Of a DNA stretch of 64,000 nucleotides, positions 28,327-34,804 are shown piece after piece. Where the stretch lies: contig JACDGL010000003.1 of assembly GCA_013815385.1 (NCBI GenBank), positions 1 through 64,000 on the forward strand, written 5' to 3'. The first letter of the stretch is position 1. Each line of letters opens with the position of its first letter. The notes below the pieces were generated by a model. The model saw nothing but the letters and a program-made list of their open reading frames with translations. It searched no databases and was not told the DNA's origin. The DNA comes from Taibaiella sp. (GTDB lineage Bacteria; Bacteroidota; Bacteroidia; Chitinophagales; Chitinophagaceae). The translations under genes and the position numbers were made by a program.

Positions 28327-29216
28327 GCCGTTTTCTCCGCTATACGTAACCGTGCACTGCGTGCCCGGGGATTTTTTTTCATTTCCTGTTCTGTGGGTTC
28401 TACCGGCTTGGCTGTCACCTGCTTCAGTAGTGGTTTGGCATCTTCCTGTTCATCCCACATCCCACGTTTTATAAACTGCTTCACCACTCTGTCTTCCAGC
28501 GAGTGAAACGTGATCACACTCAGCCTTCCCCCCGTTTTCAATACTGCTGCTGATTCCTGCAAAAATTCTTTCAGTGTATCCAGCTCTTCGTTCACTTCTA
28601 TCCGCAGCGCCTGGAAAACCTGTGCCAGGTAGCGCTGCGGGTTGCCCCTTATCACAGGCCCTATCATTGCCTTCAGTGCTTCTGTGCTCTTCACCGCCAC
28701 CCTGCTTCTCTCTGCCACTATATGCTTAGCCAGCTGCTTTGCATTTCTCACCTCACCATATTGTTCAAAGATCCTTAGCAGCTCATCCTCCCTGTATGTT
28801 CTCAATATCTCCGCTGCGCTTTTTTCTTTTCTTTTATCCATCCGCATATCCAGCGGGCCATCGTACCTTATCGAGAACCCTCTCTCTGCGGTATCAAACT
28901 GGAAAGAGCTTACTCCAAGATCTGCCAGTATCCCATCTACCTCTCTCACTCCATGCAGTCGTAAAAACCGGCGTATATACCTGAAATTCTCTGTTACCGG
29001 CACTAACCTTGCATCATCAGGTTTGTTTCGCCACGCATCAGCATCCTGGTCAAAGGCAAACAATTTTCCATCTGCACCCAATCGCTCCAATATGGCCCTG
29101 CTGTGTCCGCCACCGCCAAATGTTGCATCTACATATATTCCATCCTGTTTTATGGCAAGTCCGTCAACAGATTCATTTAAAAGAACTGAGGTGTGGTAAA
29201 AAGTGGGGTCACCCAT
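28323..29216 (-). CDS. rsmH: 16S rRNA (cytosine-1402-N4)-methyltransferase
   Basis: SAM-dependent Rossmann methyltransferase (formerly MraW) that methylates C1402 of 16S rRNA near the P site. Motif I is YVDATFGGGGHSRAILERLG, just after the family start FYHTSVLLNESVDGL. GILADLGVSSFQFD follows. A helical insert domain comes next, then NPQRYLAQVFQALRIEVNEEL and ITFHSLEDRVVKQF. The 297 residues are normal. It starts immediately after the mraZ stop and overlaps the ftsL start by 4 bp, as in most dcw clusters. Confidence 0.97.
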   Translation of the reverse strand: MGDPTFYHTSVLLNESVDGLAIKQDGIYVDATFGGGGHSRAILERLGADGKLFAFDQDADAWRNKPDDARLVPVTENFRYIRRFLRLHGVREVDGILADLGVSSFQFDTAERGFSIRYDGPLDMRMDKRKEKSAAEILRTYREDELLRIFEQYGEVRNAKQLAKHIVAERSRVAVKSTEALKAMIGPVIRGNPQRYLAQVFQALRIEVNEELDTLKEFLQESAAVLKTGGRLSVITFHSLEDRVVKQFIKRGMWDEQEDAKPLLKQVTAKPVEPTEQEMKKNPRARSARLRIAEKTA

Positions 29217-29687
29217 TTAGATGTTATCAAAAGGGTTAATAAAATCTCCACCTGCCACTTCAGCTGCCAGGTCGCTAAAGCTGCCTGTATGCTGATTGAT
29301 ATAGTCATAGTAAGTATCTTTATCCCACAACTCTACTTTGCTGCCCTGCGCTGAGAATATCACATCTTTTTTAATGCCTGCGTATTCCTGTAGCGGCTTA
29401 GGCAGTAGCAACCTGTCGGCGCTATCCACATCTATCATTGTTGCCCCGTTCAGGAACAGCCTTTTAAACTCTCTCACTTTGGGATTGAAGTCGTTCAGCC
29501 GGTTTATCTTTTCTGATAATGCATTCCAGCTATCCATTGGATACAGGGTCAGGCAATGCTCAAAGCCCCTGTTAATAACAAAGCGTTCGGTAGCGCCTTC
29601 AGGCAGTTGCTTCCGGAAACCAGAAGGCAACAGGAAGCGCCCCTTGGCGTCCATTGCCACTTCATATTCTCCTAAAAAGCTTGTCAT
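29217..29687 (-). CDS. mraZ: Transcriptional regulator MraZ
   Basis: A 156-residue protein with two AbrB/SpoVT-like DNA-binding halves (about 5-60 and 78-130). Each contains the family pattern, for example YEVAMDAKGRFLLPSGFRK at 8-26 and ATMIDVDSADRLLLPKPL in the second half. MraZ proteins form ring-shaped oligomers that bind tandem direct repeats upstream of their own gene and repress or tune the dcw operon. Here it is the first gene of a 13-gene cluster. Four 10-bp-phased repeats lie 21-55 bp upstream of its ATG, so autoregulation is strongly suggested. Confidence 0.95.
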   Translation of the reverse strand: MTSFLGEYEVAMDAKGRFLLPSGFRKQLPEGATERFVINRGFEHCLTLYPMDSWNALSEKINRLNDFNPKVREFKRLFLNGATMIDVDSADRLLLPKPLQEYAGIKKDVIFSAQGSKVELWDKDTYYDYINQHTGSFSDLAAEVAGGDFINPFDNI

Positions 29688-29707
29688 TACTGGATTCTTA
29701 ATTTATT

Positions 29708-29742
29708 ACCACAAAATAACACATTTTCCCACGAAATCACAC
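29708..29742 (-). promoter_or_regulatory. Predicted MraZ operator: four 10-bp-phased boxes
   Basis: Read on the minus strand the boxes are GTGTG (29738-29742), GTGGG (29728-29732), GTGTT (29718-29722) and GTGGT (29708-29712), each separated by exactly 5 bp. Known MraZ operators in E. coli and Mycoplasma are likewise GTGG/TGGG-type boxes repeated every 10 bp before mraZ. The spacing fits one helical turn per ring subunit. Confidence 0.75.
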
Positions 29743-29955
29743 AATAATTTATTATCATATTTTTCCACATAATAAATTCGCCTGAAACGCTTACCTGTAA
29801 GCATTTTCAGCCGTAAATTGCTGAATAATGGCTAAATTAGTGTTGACAACGTGTGAATTACTGTGGATAACCTGTTAGACAGCTGATGGCATTAGCTTTA
29901 TCCATTTTTTAACAGCCCGCAATAAGCCGTTGTAGGGAATAATGGGGAAATTGTA

Positions 29956-29963
29956 TATTTTTG
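29956..29963 (+). promoter_or_regulatory. Putative -7 box of bamD
   Basis: TATTTTTG matches TAnnTTTG. A TTG at 29930-29932 lies 23 bp upstream. The box ends 10 bp before the bamD ATG, predicting a 5' leader of under 10 nt. Confidence 0.5.
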
Positions 29964-29973
29964 CTGCCCACTT

Positions 29974-30786
29974 ATGCCTTTTAGAGTCAAGAGTTTTTTA
30001 TTGGTCTGCCTGGTTGCACTACTAAGTGGCTGCAACGGATATCAGAAGATACTGAAGAGCAGCGACGTTAATTACAAGCTCACCAAAGCCAACGAATATT
30101 ATAATAATAAAAAGTGGCAGCATGCAAATGAGCTATACGAAAGCCTGTTGCCGGTAATGAAAAATACGCGCAACTACGAGCCTTTGTATTACCGTTACGC
30201 CTATTCTTTCTATTATATGAAAGACTATCTGGCCGCATCTTTCCACTTCAAGAATTTTGTAGATTTCTTCCCTACCAGCAAGGATGCCGATGAGTGTGAA
30301 TACATGCACGGTGTTAGTTTATTCAAATATTCACCTAAGTATTCGCTTGACCAGACCAATACGATTAAAGCAATGGAAGCGTTGCAATCTTATGTGAATA
30401 CGCATCCCGGCTCTAAAAGGTTGCCGGAAGCTAATGGATATCTGGACCAGTGCCGCAATAAGCTGGAAACTAAGGAGGCGGATGCCGCAAAACTATATTA
30501 TAATATAAGCCAGTACAAAGCTGCAAGCGTTGCGTATAAAAGCGTACTGCATACCTACCCCGAATCGCCTAATGCTGAATATTACCAGCTGATGGTGGAA
30601 AAATCATTGTACTACTACGCTAAGGCAAGTATTATGGAAAAGCAGGAAGAGCGTTTTGCAAACGCAACAACCGCCTACCACGATCTTTTAGATGCTTACC
30701 CTCACTCCCGTTACCTAACGGAAGCGGAGAAATATAATTCATTATCAGATAACTATATTAAATTAATCAGGTATGAGCACAAATAA
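29974..30786 (+). CDS. bamD: Outer membrane assembly lipoprotein BamD
   Basis: A 270-residue lipoprotein of the BAM complex, which inserts beta-barrel proteins into the outer membrane. The lipobox LLSGC places the acylated Cys at residue 20. The rest is TPR-like helical repeats (NEYYNNKKWQHANELYESL, YYRYAYSFYYMKDYLAASF, AAKLYYNISQYKAASVAYK). It contains the tyrosine-rich YY patches seen in Bacteroidota BamD. Length is in the family range. The 3' end overlaps the omega-like gene by 14 bp, so the two are co-transcribed. It is divergent from mraZ. Confidence 0.92.
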   Translation: MPFRVKSFLLVCLVALLSGCNGYQKILKSSDVNYKLTKANEYYNNKKWQHANELYESLLPVMKNTRNYEPLYYRYAYSFYYMKDYLAASFHFKNFVDFFPTSKDADECEYMHGVSLFKYSPKYSLDQTNTIKAMEALQSYVNTHPGSKRLPEANGYLDQCRNKLETKEADAAKLYYNISQYKAASVAYKSVLHTYPESPNAEYYQLMVEKSLYYYAKASIMEKQEERFANATTAYHDLLDAYPHSRYLTEAEKYNSLSDNYIKLIRYEHK

Positions 30787-31093
30787 AAAAAGCATGTCGT
30801 CTGTGAATCCATTAGTGGAAACACGTGATATGATAGCAGTAAAGAACAAGACAGGTAACCTGTATGAGTCTATCATAGTGATGTCAAGGCGTGCTAATCA
30901 GATGTCTGTTACTATGAAGGAAGAACTGCATCGCAAGCTGGATGAATTTACCATACATGGTGATAACCTGGAAGAAGTGCACGAGAATAAGGAGCAGATA
31001 GAGATATCTCGCATCTACGAACGTATGGCCAATCCTGCCCTGCAGTCTATCACCGAGTTTTTCGATGATAAGATTTACTATCGTAAAAAGTAA
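30773..31093 (+). CDS. rpoZ: RNA polymerase omega-like subunit (RpoZ)
   Basis: A 106-residue protein matching the Bacteroidota form of the omega subunit family (Pfam RNA_pol_Rpb6), which helps fold and assemble the beta-prime subunit. Visible marks are ETRDMIAVKNKTGNLYESI at about 17-35, the SRRANQM motif at 38-44 and the C-terminal tail ITEFFDDKIYYRKK. It is diverged from E. coli RpoZ (91 residues); the SRRANQM segment corresponds to the conserved A-x-R-A-RQ-L region. Pairing downstream of bamD is usual in this phylum. A terminator follows. Confidence 0.85.
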   Translation: MSTNKKSMSSVNPLVETRDMIAVKNKTGNLYESIIVMSRRANQMSVTMKEELHRKLDEFTIHGDNLEEVHENKEQIEISRIYERMANPALQSITEFFDDKIYYRKK

Positions 31094-31115
31094 TTATAAA
31101 CTACTTCATATACGG

Positions 31116-31138
31116 AACTACCTGCTGTGTGGGTAGTT
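31116..31138 (+). terminator. Terminator of the bamD-rpoZ operon
   Basis: 7-bp stem AACTACC/GGTAGTT (31116-31122 with 31132-31138), 9-nt loop, followed by TTTATTTTT on the plus strand. Confidence 0.75.
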
Positions 31139-31219
31139 TTTATTTTTAGTAATTATCACAGCTATATCATAAGATTCCTGCATACAGGCTGCATAACGCA
31201 TTTCAGTAACTTTACACCA

Positions 31220-31915
31220 ATGAGCACGCATTACCGGCACCTGTTTTTTGACCTCGACCACACGCTTTGGGATTTTGATAAGAATGCAGAGGTAACAATG
31301 CGTAAAGTATATAACGAATATGCATTGGCAGCACGCATACCCGATTTTGAAGCATTCTACGGGCAATACTCTATTCATAACGACAGGTTGTGGGACCGGT
31401 ACCGCAAAGGCTTTATAAAGCGTGATGAGCTAAGGTGGAAGCGGATGTGGCTCACATTGCTCGATTTTAAGATTGGCGATACAGCACTTGCTGAAGAACT
31501 AAGCACCACCTACCTTGAAATATTGCCAATGCAGGCTAACCTGATGCCGCATGCCAAAGAACTGCTGGAACATTGCAAAGACCACTATGTGCTACACCTT
31601 ATTACCAACGGTTTTGAAAAGACCCAGTGGCTGAAATTGCAATATTCAGGCATAGCCTCCTACTTTACTGAAATGATCACCTCTGAAAAGAGCAATAGCA
31701 TAAAGCCGCACAGGGATATATTTGATTATGCTTTGAAGGTTACCGGAGCATTGCCGGACAATAGTATAATGATAGGCGATGCCCTGGAGATAGATATTAT
31801 GGGCGCCCACAACGCAGGGTGGGACCAGGTATATTACAATCCTAAAAAAATACCCCATACCCGGCAACCTACTTATGAGGTGTGGCATCTACAGGAGCTT
31901 ACCCTCATATTTTAG
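31220..31915 (+). CDS. HAD-superfamily phosphatase, YjjG-like nucleotidase
   Basis: A 231-residue cytoplasmic HAD hydrolase related to the YjjG noncanonical pyrimidine 5'-nucleotidase subgroup. Motif I is FFDLDHTLWDFD with nucleophile Asp11 and Asp13, motif II is LITNGFEKTQW, and the Lys of motif III is in SIKPHRDIF. Motif IV is MIGDALEIDIMGAHNAGW. A helical cap lies between motifs I and II. I start at the ATG at 31220, because the open frame extends about 30 codons further upstream across the terminator with no family similarity. Substrate is inferred from relatives; small phosphorylated nucleotides are likely. Confidence 0.88.
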   Translation: MSTHYRHLFFDLDHTLWDFDKNAEVTMRKVYNEYALAARIPDFEAFYGQYSIHNDRLWDRYRKGFIKRDELRWKRMWLTLLDFKIGDTALAEELSTTYLEILPMQANLMPHAKELLEHCKDHYVLHLITNGFEKTQWLKLQYSGIASYFTEMITSEKSNSIKPHRDIFDYALKVTGALPDNSIMIGDALEIDIMGAHNAGWDQVYYNPKKIPHTRQPTYEVWHLQELTLIF

Positions 31916-31934
31916 TATTTGCTGGGCTGATGCT

Positions 31935-32216
31935 CTATTTAATAATGATCTCTGAAACTATCGTTTCTTCAAAGTATTCATTAATGCGTACTATCAATGC
32001 TTCCTTGCCCAGCAGCAATTCCTGCTTCAATGCTGCCACATCTGTGTAGATAGTTAGTTTCCTGTCGTACAGGTTCAGGTTGCGGGTGTATTTAGATATG
32101 GTCTTGCCCACTATAGTTTCCCATTCTTCGCGCATGCGCAACTCATCCACCTTCGGCTTCCATTTCGATTGTTTCAGCAGCAGGTTCAGCGCCTCCCCTA
32201 TACTATATGAGCCCAT
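31935..32216 (-). CDS. DUF721 (DciA-like) protein
   Basis: A 93-residue protein of the DUF721 family. The family includes DciA, the ancestral loader of the replicative helicase in bacteria lacking DnaC/DnaI. Family marks are IGEALNLLLKQSKWKPKVDE near the N-terminus, REEWETIVGKTISKYTRN in the middle and LKQELLLGKEALIVRINEY. It is the short form without extra domains. A role at DnaB is inference from the family. The stop lies 19 bp from that of the convergent HAD gene. Confidence 0.82.
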   Translation of the reverse strand: MGSYSIGEALNLLLKQSKWKPKVDELRMREEWETIVGKTISKYTRNLNLYDRKLTIYTDVAALKQELLLGKEALIVRINEYFEETIVSEIIIK

Positions 32217-32225
32217 AAGTGCAAG

Positions 32226-32354
32226 TTAATACTTTACCAGCTTTTTTGTTTCGGTATGGTTGCCGTCATTTACTTGTAGCAGATAATTTCCGGTGGGTAA
32301 ATCTGAGAGGTCTATTGTAGCTGGTACAAACGCTTTTTCCGCATAATAATGCTT
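32226..32354 (-). pseudogene. Relic of a T9SS type A sorting domain
   Basis: On the minus strand a frame with no start codon reads about 42 codons. It ends with PATIDLSDLPTGNYLLQ, then VNDGNHTETKKLVKY and stop. This is the typical end of a T9SS type A C-terminal domain (LPTGxYxLxV, then a KxVK-like end). An in-frame TAA at 32355-32357 closes the frame upstream, and no signal peptide or body remains. It is best read as the leftover end of a deleted cargo gene between the DUF721 gene and the response regulator. Confidence 0.55.
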
Positions 32355-32390
32355 TTACGCATTATATAAAATTAGGCAATAAAAGCAAGA

Positions 32391-33080
32391 TTATGGTTGC
32401 AGCAGCTTCTGCACCTGTTCAGCATAGCTGGCGCCTATCGGTATTTCATATCGCTTGAAATAGATCATCTTGTTCCTTACAGATTCCACTTTGCTTATAG
32501 GCACAATATATGATCGGTGTACGCGGATAAATTCACGTTCAGGCAGTTTCTCTGCCATTGCCTTCATGCTCATCCTGGCTACCACAGGGCGTTGGTTGCT
32601 GATGTGCACCTTCAGGTAGTTATCAAGGCCTTCTATAAAAAGTATATCGTTCAGCAGTATTTTTATGAGGCTATAGTCTGCCCTGATAAAAAGATACTTA
32701 TCGTGTACATCTTCTTTATGCTGCAGGTACTGGTGGTATTCCTTTGCCTTATCTACCGCCTGTACGAACCGTTCGTACTCAAAGGGCTTTAGCAGGTAAT
32801 CTACCGCATTCAGGTCAAAGCCTTCTACCGCATACTGGCTATACGCAGTAGTAAATATTACCATTACATTCTGCCCCAATTCCTTATAAAAACTAAGGCC
32901 CGACATAGCAGGCATATTTACATCCAGGAATAGCAGGTCTACAGGATATTTTTGCAGATACTTCAGTGCCTCCCCGGTTTCAGTAAATGTTTTTTGCAGG
33001 TCTATAAGATCGGTGCGTGCGCAAAACGCTTTTATTATCGCCAGCGCAAGTGGTTCATCATCTATAGCTATTGCTGTCAT
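32391..33080 (-). CDS. LytTR-type response regulator
   Basis: A 229-residue two-component response regulator. The receiver domain (1-120) has the acidic pocket DDE at 7-9, the phospho-acceptor Asp53 in LLFLDVNMPAMSG, and the conserved Thr-Thr and Lys (FTTAYSQYAV, YLLKPF). The LytTR DNA-binding domain follows (about 130-229), with FIRADYSLIKI, ILFIEGLDNYLKV and FIRVHRSYIVPIS. LytTR proteins bind pairs of short direct repeats. The gene begins directly after the cognate kinase stop (adjacent, no gap), so they form one operon. Targets are unknown. Confidence 0.93.
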   Translation of the reverse strand: MTAIAIDDEPLALAIIKAFCARTDLIDLQKTFTETGEALKYLQKYPVDLLFLDVNMPAMSGLSFYKELGQNVMVIFTTAYSQYAVEGFDLNAVDYLLKPFEYERFVQAVDKAKEYHQYLQHKEDVHDKYLFIRADYSLIKILLNDILFIEGLDNYLKVHISNQRPVVARMSMKAMAEKLPEREFIRVHRSYIVPISKVESVRNKMIYFKRYEIPIGASYAEQVQKLLQP

Positions 33081-34175
33081 TTATACAAGGTCTATTATTA
33101 GTAACACAGTAAAATCCTCATCAGTATCCCGTATGCTTAGCGCATGCCTGCCGGGGTATAGCAGGTTTAGCCTTCGGCGGGTATTCTCTATTCCCAATCC
33201 GGTGCCCTCCTCTTTGTGCTGCACATATACTTTTTTATTAAACACCCTCAGCTCCAGATTGCCGGCTTTAGTATGTATCGTAATTACTATCTCCGAATCT
33301 TCTTCTGGGTTCACCCCAAATTTAAATGCATTTTCTATAAAAGGTATCAATATGAACGGGGCAATGTTGCTGGTATCCATATCGCCATCAGTGTCAAAAG
33401 TAATACGCACCTTCTCTGCCAGGCGTAGTTTCTGCAATTCTATATAGTTGCGTATATAGGTTATCTCTTTTTCAAGGGGCACATAGCTTTCGTGTGCATC
33501 ACTGATGGTATATCGCATCATACCCGATAGCTTCACAACCGCATCCGGCGCTTTATCCGATTTTGTAAGTGTCAGTGAATAGATGCTGTTCAGCGTATTA
33601 AAAAGGAAATGGGGATTGATCTGCGCCTTCAGGAAAGATATCTCGGTATTCAATTTTTCCTTTGTTATCATCTGCCACTGGTTATACAGGAAGATGGCGT
33701 AAGATGCAATAAATACGATCAGGAACATAAATATATTGTGGCTTGGCCCCAGCATGCTCAATCCGCTAGGGGTATGGTGTCCCATTTTTGGCATCGTCAC
33801 CATGTTTACCAACACCAGTACCGTCAGGCATATCAGGCTTAGTACGGTTACCCATCCATACCGCCGCCGCATATAGAACATGGGTATCACTATCAGGTAA
33901 TTAAAATAAAATACAGCTATTAATACCGCCCCGTTTGCAAGCCGGCTCGGTGATACCAGGTCCTCAGGCATGCTACGCTGGTGCCAGTGGTGTTGGTGTG
34001 GTATTCCATGATCTGTTCCGCCCGGGGCAGTATGGTCATCATAATGATCGTGCCGTTCCGCCATATGGTGCAGGTCACCTCCATGCTGGAAACGGGGCAT
34101 GAACAAAGTAGGCAGCGACAGGAATACAGCCCAGATGATAATATGTAGCAGTATTTTTAAAAACGGCTGTTTCAA
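33081..34175 (-). CDS. LytS/YehU-type sensor histidine kinase with His-rich loop
   Basis: A 364-residue inner-membrane kinase of the His_kinase (PF06580) family. Membrane segments lie at about 7-27, 80-101, 108-127 and 146-166. The first external loop (residues 28-79) holds 11 histidines between positions 31 and 65 (for example HDHYDDH, HQHHWH), plus Asp and Glu. More His occur at 133-134 and 146. The catalytic part has the phospho-acceptor His189 in LKAQINPHFLFNTLN, the N-box FIENAFKFGV and the G-box GTGLGIENTRRRL. A loop this rich in His suggests sensing of a transition metal or pH; this is inference. It pairs with the LytTR regulator. Confidence 0.93.
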   Translation of the reverse strand: MKQPFLKILLHIIIWAVFLSLPTLFMPRFQHGGDLHHMAERHDHYDDHTAPGGTDHGIPHQHHWHQRSMPEDLVSPSRLANGAVLIAVFYFNYLIVIPMFYMRRRYGWVTVLSLICLTVLVLVNMVTMPKMGHHTPSGLSMLGPSHNIFMFLIVFIASYAIFLYNQWQMITKEKLNTEISFLKAQINPHFLFNTLNSIYSLTLTKSDKAPDAVVKLSGMMRYTISDAHESYVPLEKEITYIRNYIELQKLRLAEKVRITFDTDGDMDTSNIAPFILIPFIENAFKFGVNPEEDSEIVITIHTKAGNLELRVFNKKVYVQHKEEGTGLGIENTRRRLNLLYPGRHALSIRDTDEDFTVLLIIDLV

Positions 34176-34236
34176 GCTTTACCTTCTATTTTGCTACTAA
34201 AGTCCACCTATTCCACTCCCTATCAAAACAAAATGA

Positions 34237-34425
34237 CGTATAAGGAATAAATGTTGGGGAGTAACGGATACCAATAAATCTACACGTATAGATGCAGGAG
34301 AAGCAATAACAAGGAGCAATATAAGTGGATACGAGACCAATTTACCAATAAATACCTACCCTTCAGGACTATATTACTTTACAAATCTTCAATTTTTAAA
34401 TAATTTCCCTATATTTGCACCCTGA
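34237..34425 (+). pseudogene. Possible second relic of a T9SS sorting domain
   Basis: A plus-strand frame without a start codon, open from just after a TGA at 34234-34236 to a TGA at 34423-34425. It contains GVTDTNKSTRIDAG and SGYETNLPINTYPSGLYYF. The second part resembles the end of a T9SS type A domain (TNLPINxYPSGLYYF). The tail after it is not typical. The rpsO promoter lies inside its 3' end. The similarity is short, so this is tentative. Confidence 0.35.
34410..34417 (+). promoter_or_regulatory. Putative -7 box of rpsO
   Basis: TATATTTG matches TAnnTTTG exactly, 42 bp before the rpsO ATG. No clear -33 TTTG is seen. Confidence 0.6.
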
Positions 34426-34459
34426 AAAAGTGTGTTTATTACAAAAATTTTGATGCCAG

Positions 34460-34732
34460 ATGTCTCATTTAACTGCTGAAAAAAAAGCGAATATTTTTAA
34501 AACCTTCGGTGAAAAAGCTAACAATACAGGCTCTATCGAAGGCCAGGTTGCAATGCTTACTGAGCGTATCAACCATATCTCCGGTCACCTGAAAGGTAAC
34601 AGGAAAGATTTTTCCACAAACCGTGGACTGATGCAGATGGTAGGTCGCCGCAAACGCCTCCTCCAATATCTTAGTCACACCAACCTCAGCTCCTACCGTG
34701 CGCTGATAGAAAAGCTTGGCATCCGCAAATAA
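34460..34732 (+). CDS. rpsO: 30S ribosomal protein S15
   Basis: A 90-residue small-subunit protein that binds 16S rRNA at the central-domain three-way junction early in 30S assembly. Standard marks are FGEKANNTGSIEGQVAMLTE, HLKGNRKDFSTNRGL and the RRKRLLQYL basic helix. Length is exactly that of the family. As in many bacteria, pnp follows. A strong hairpin terminator lies between the two genes. Confidence 0.97.
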   Translation: MSHLTAEKKANIFKTFGEKANNTGSIEGQVAMLTERINHISGHLKGNRKDFSTNRGLMQMVGRRKRLLQYLSHTNLSSYRALIEKLGIRK

Positions 34733-34746
34733 GCGCTGCCGTATAG

Positions 34747-34782
34747 CTATTCCCAACTCCAATGAGTTGGGAATAGTTTTTT
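34747..34782 (+). terminator. Terminator between rpsO and pnp
   Basis: Perfect 13-bp stem (34747-34759 with 34764-34776), CAAT loop, then TTTTTT. It ends 22 bp before the pnp ATG. Since no promoter box is visible between it and pnp, partial read-through from rpsO probably feeds pnp. Confidence 0.85.
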
Positions 34783-34804
34783 ATGACCTTTTAAATATTT
34801 CCTT

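Noticed and set aside
29761-29870. DnaA-box-like sites TTTTCCACA (29761-29769) and TGTGGATAA (29862-29870) between mraZ and bamD, considered as an origin or DnaA control site
   Set aside because: Only two sites without clustering, dnaA/dnaN or an unwinding element; perfect boxes also occur by chance inside the glycosyltransferase, ftsA and murE genes.
31127-31219. N-terminal extension of the HAD phosphatase frame
   Set aside because: It runs out of the upstream terminator and shows no family similarity; MSTHYRHLFFDLDHT is the expected start.
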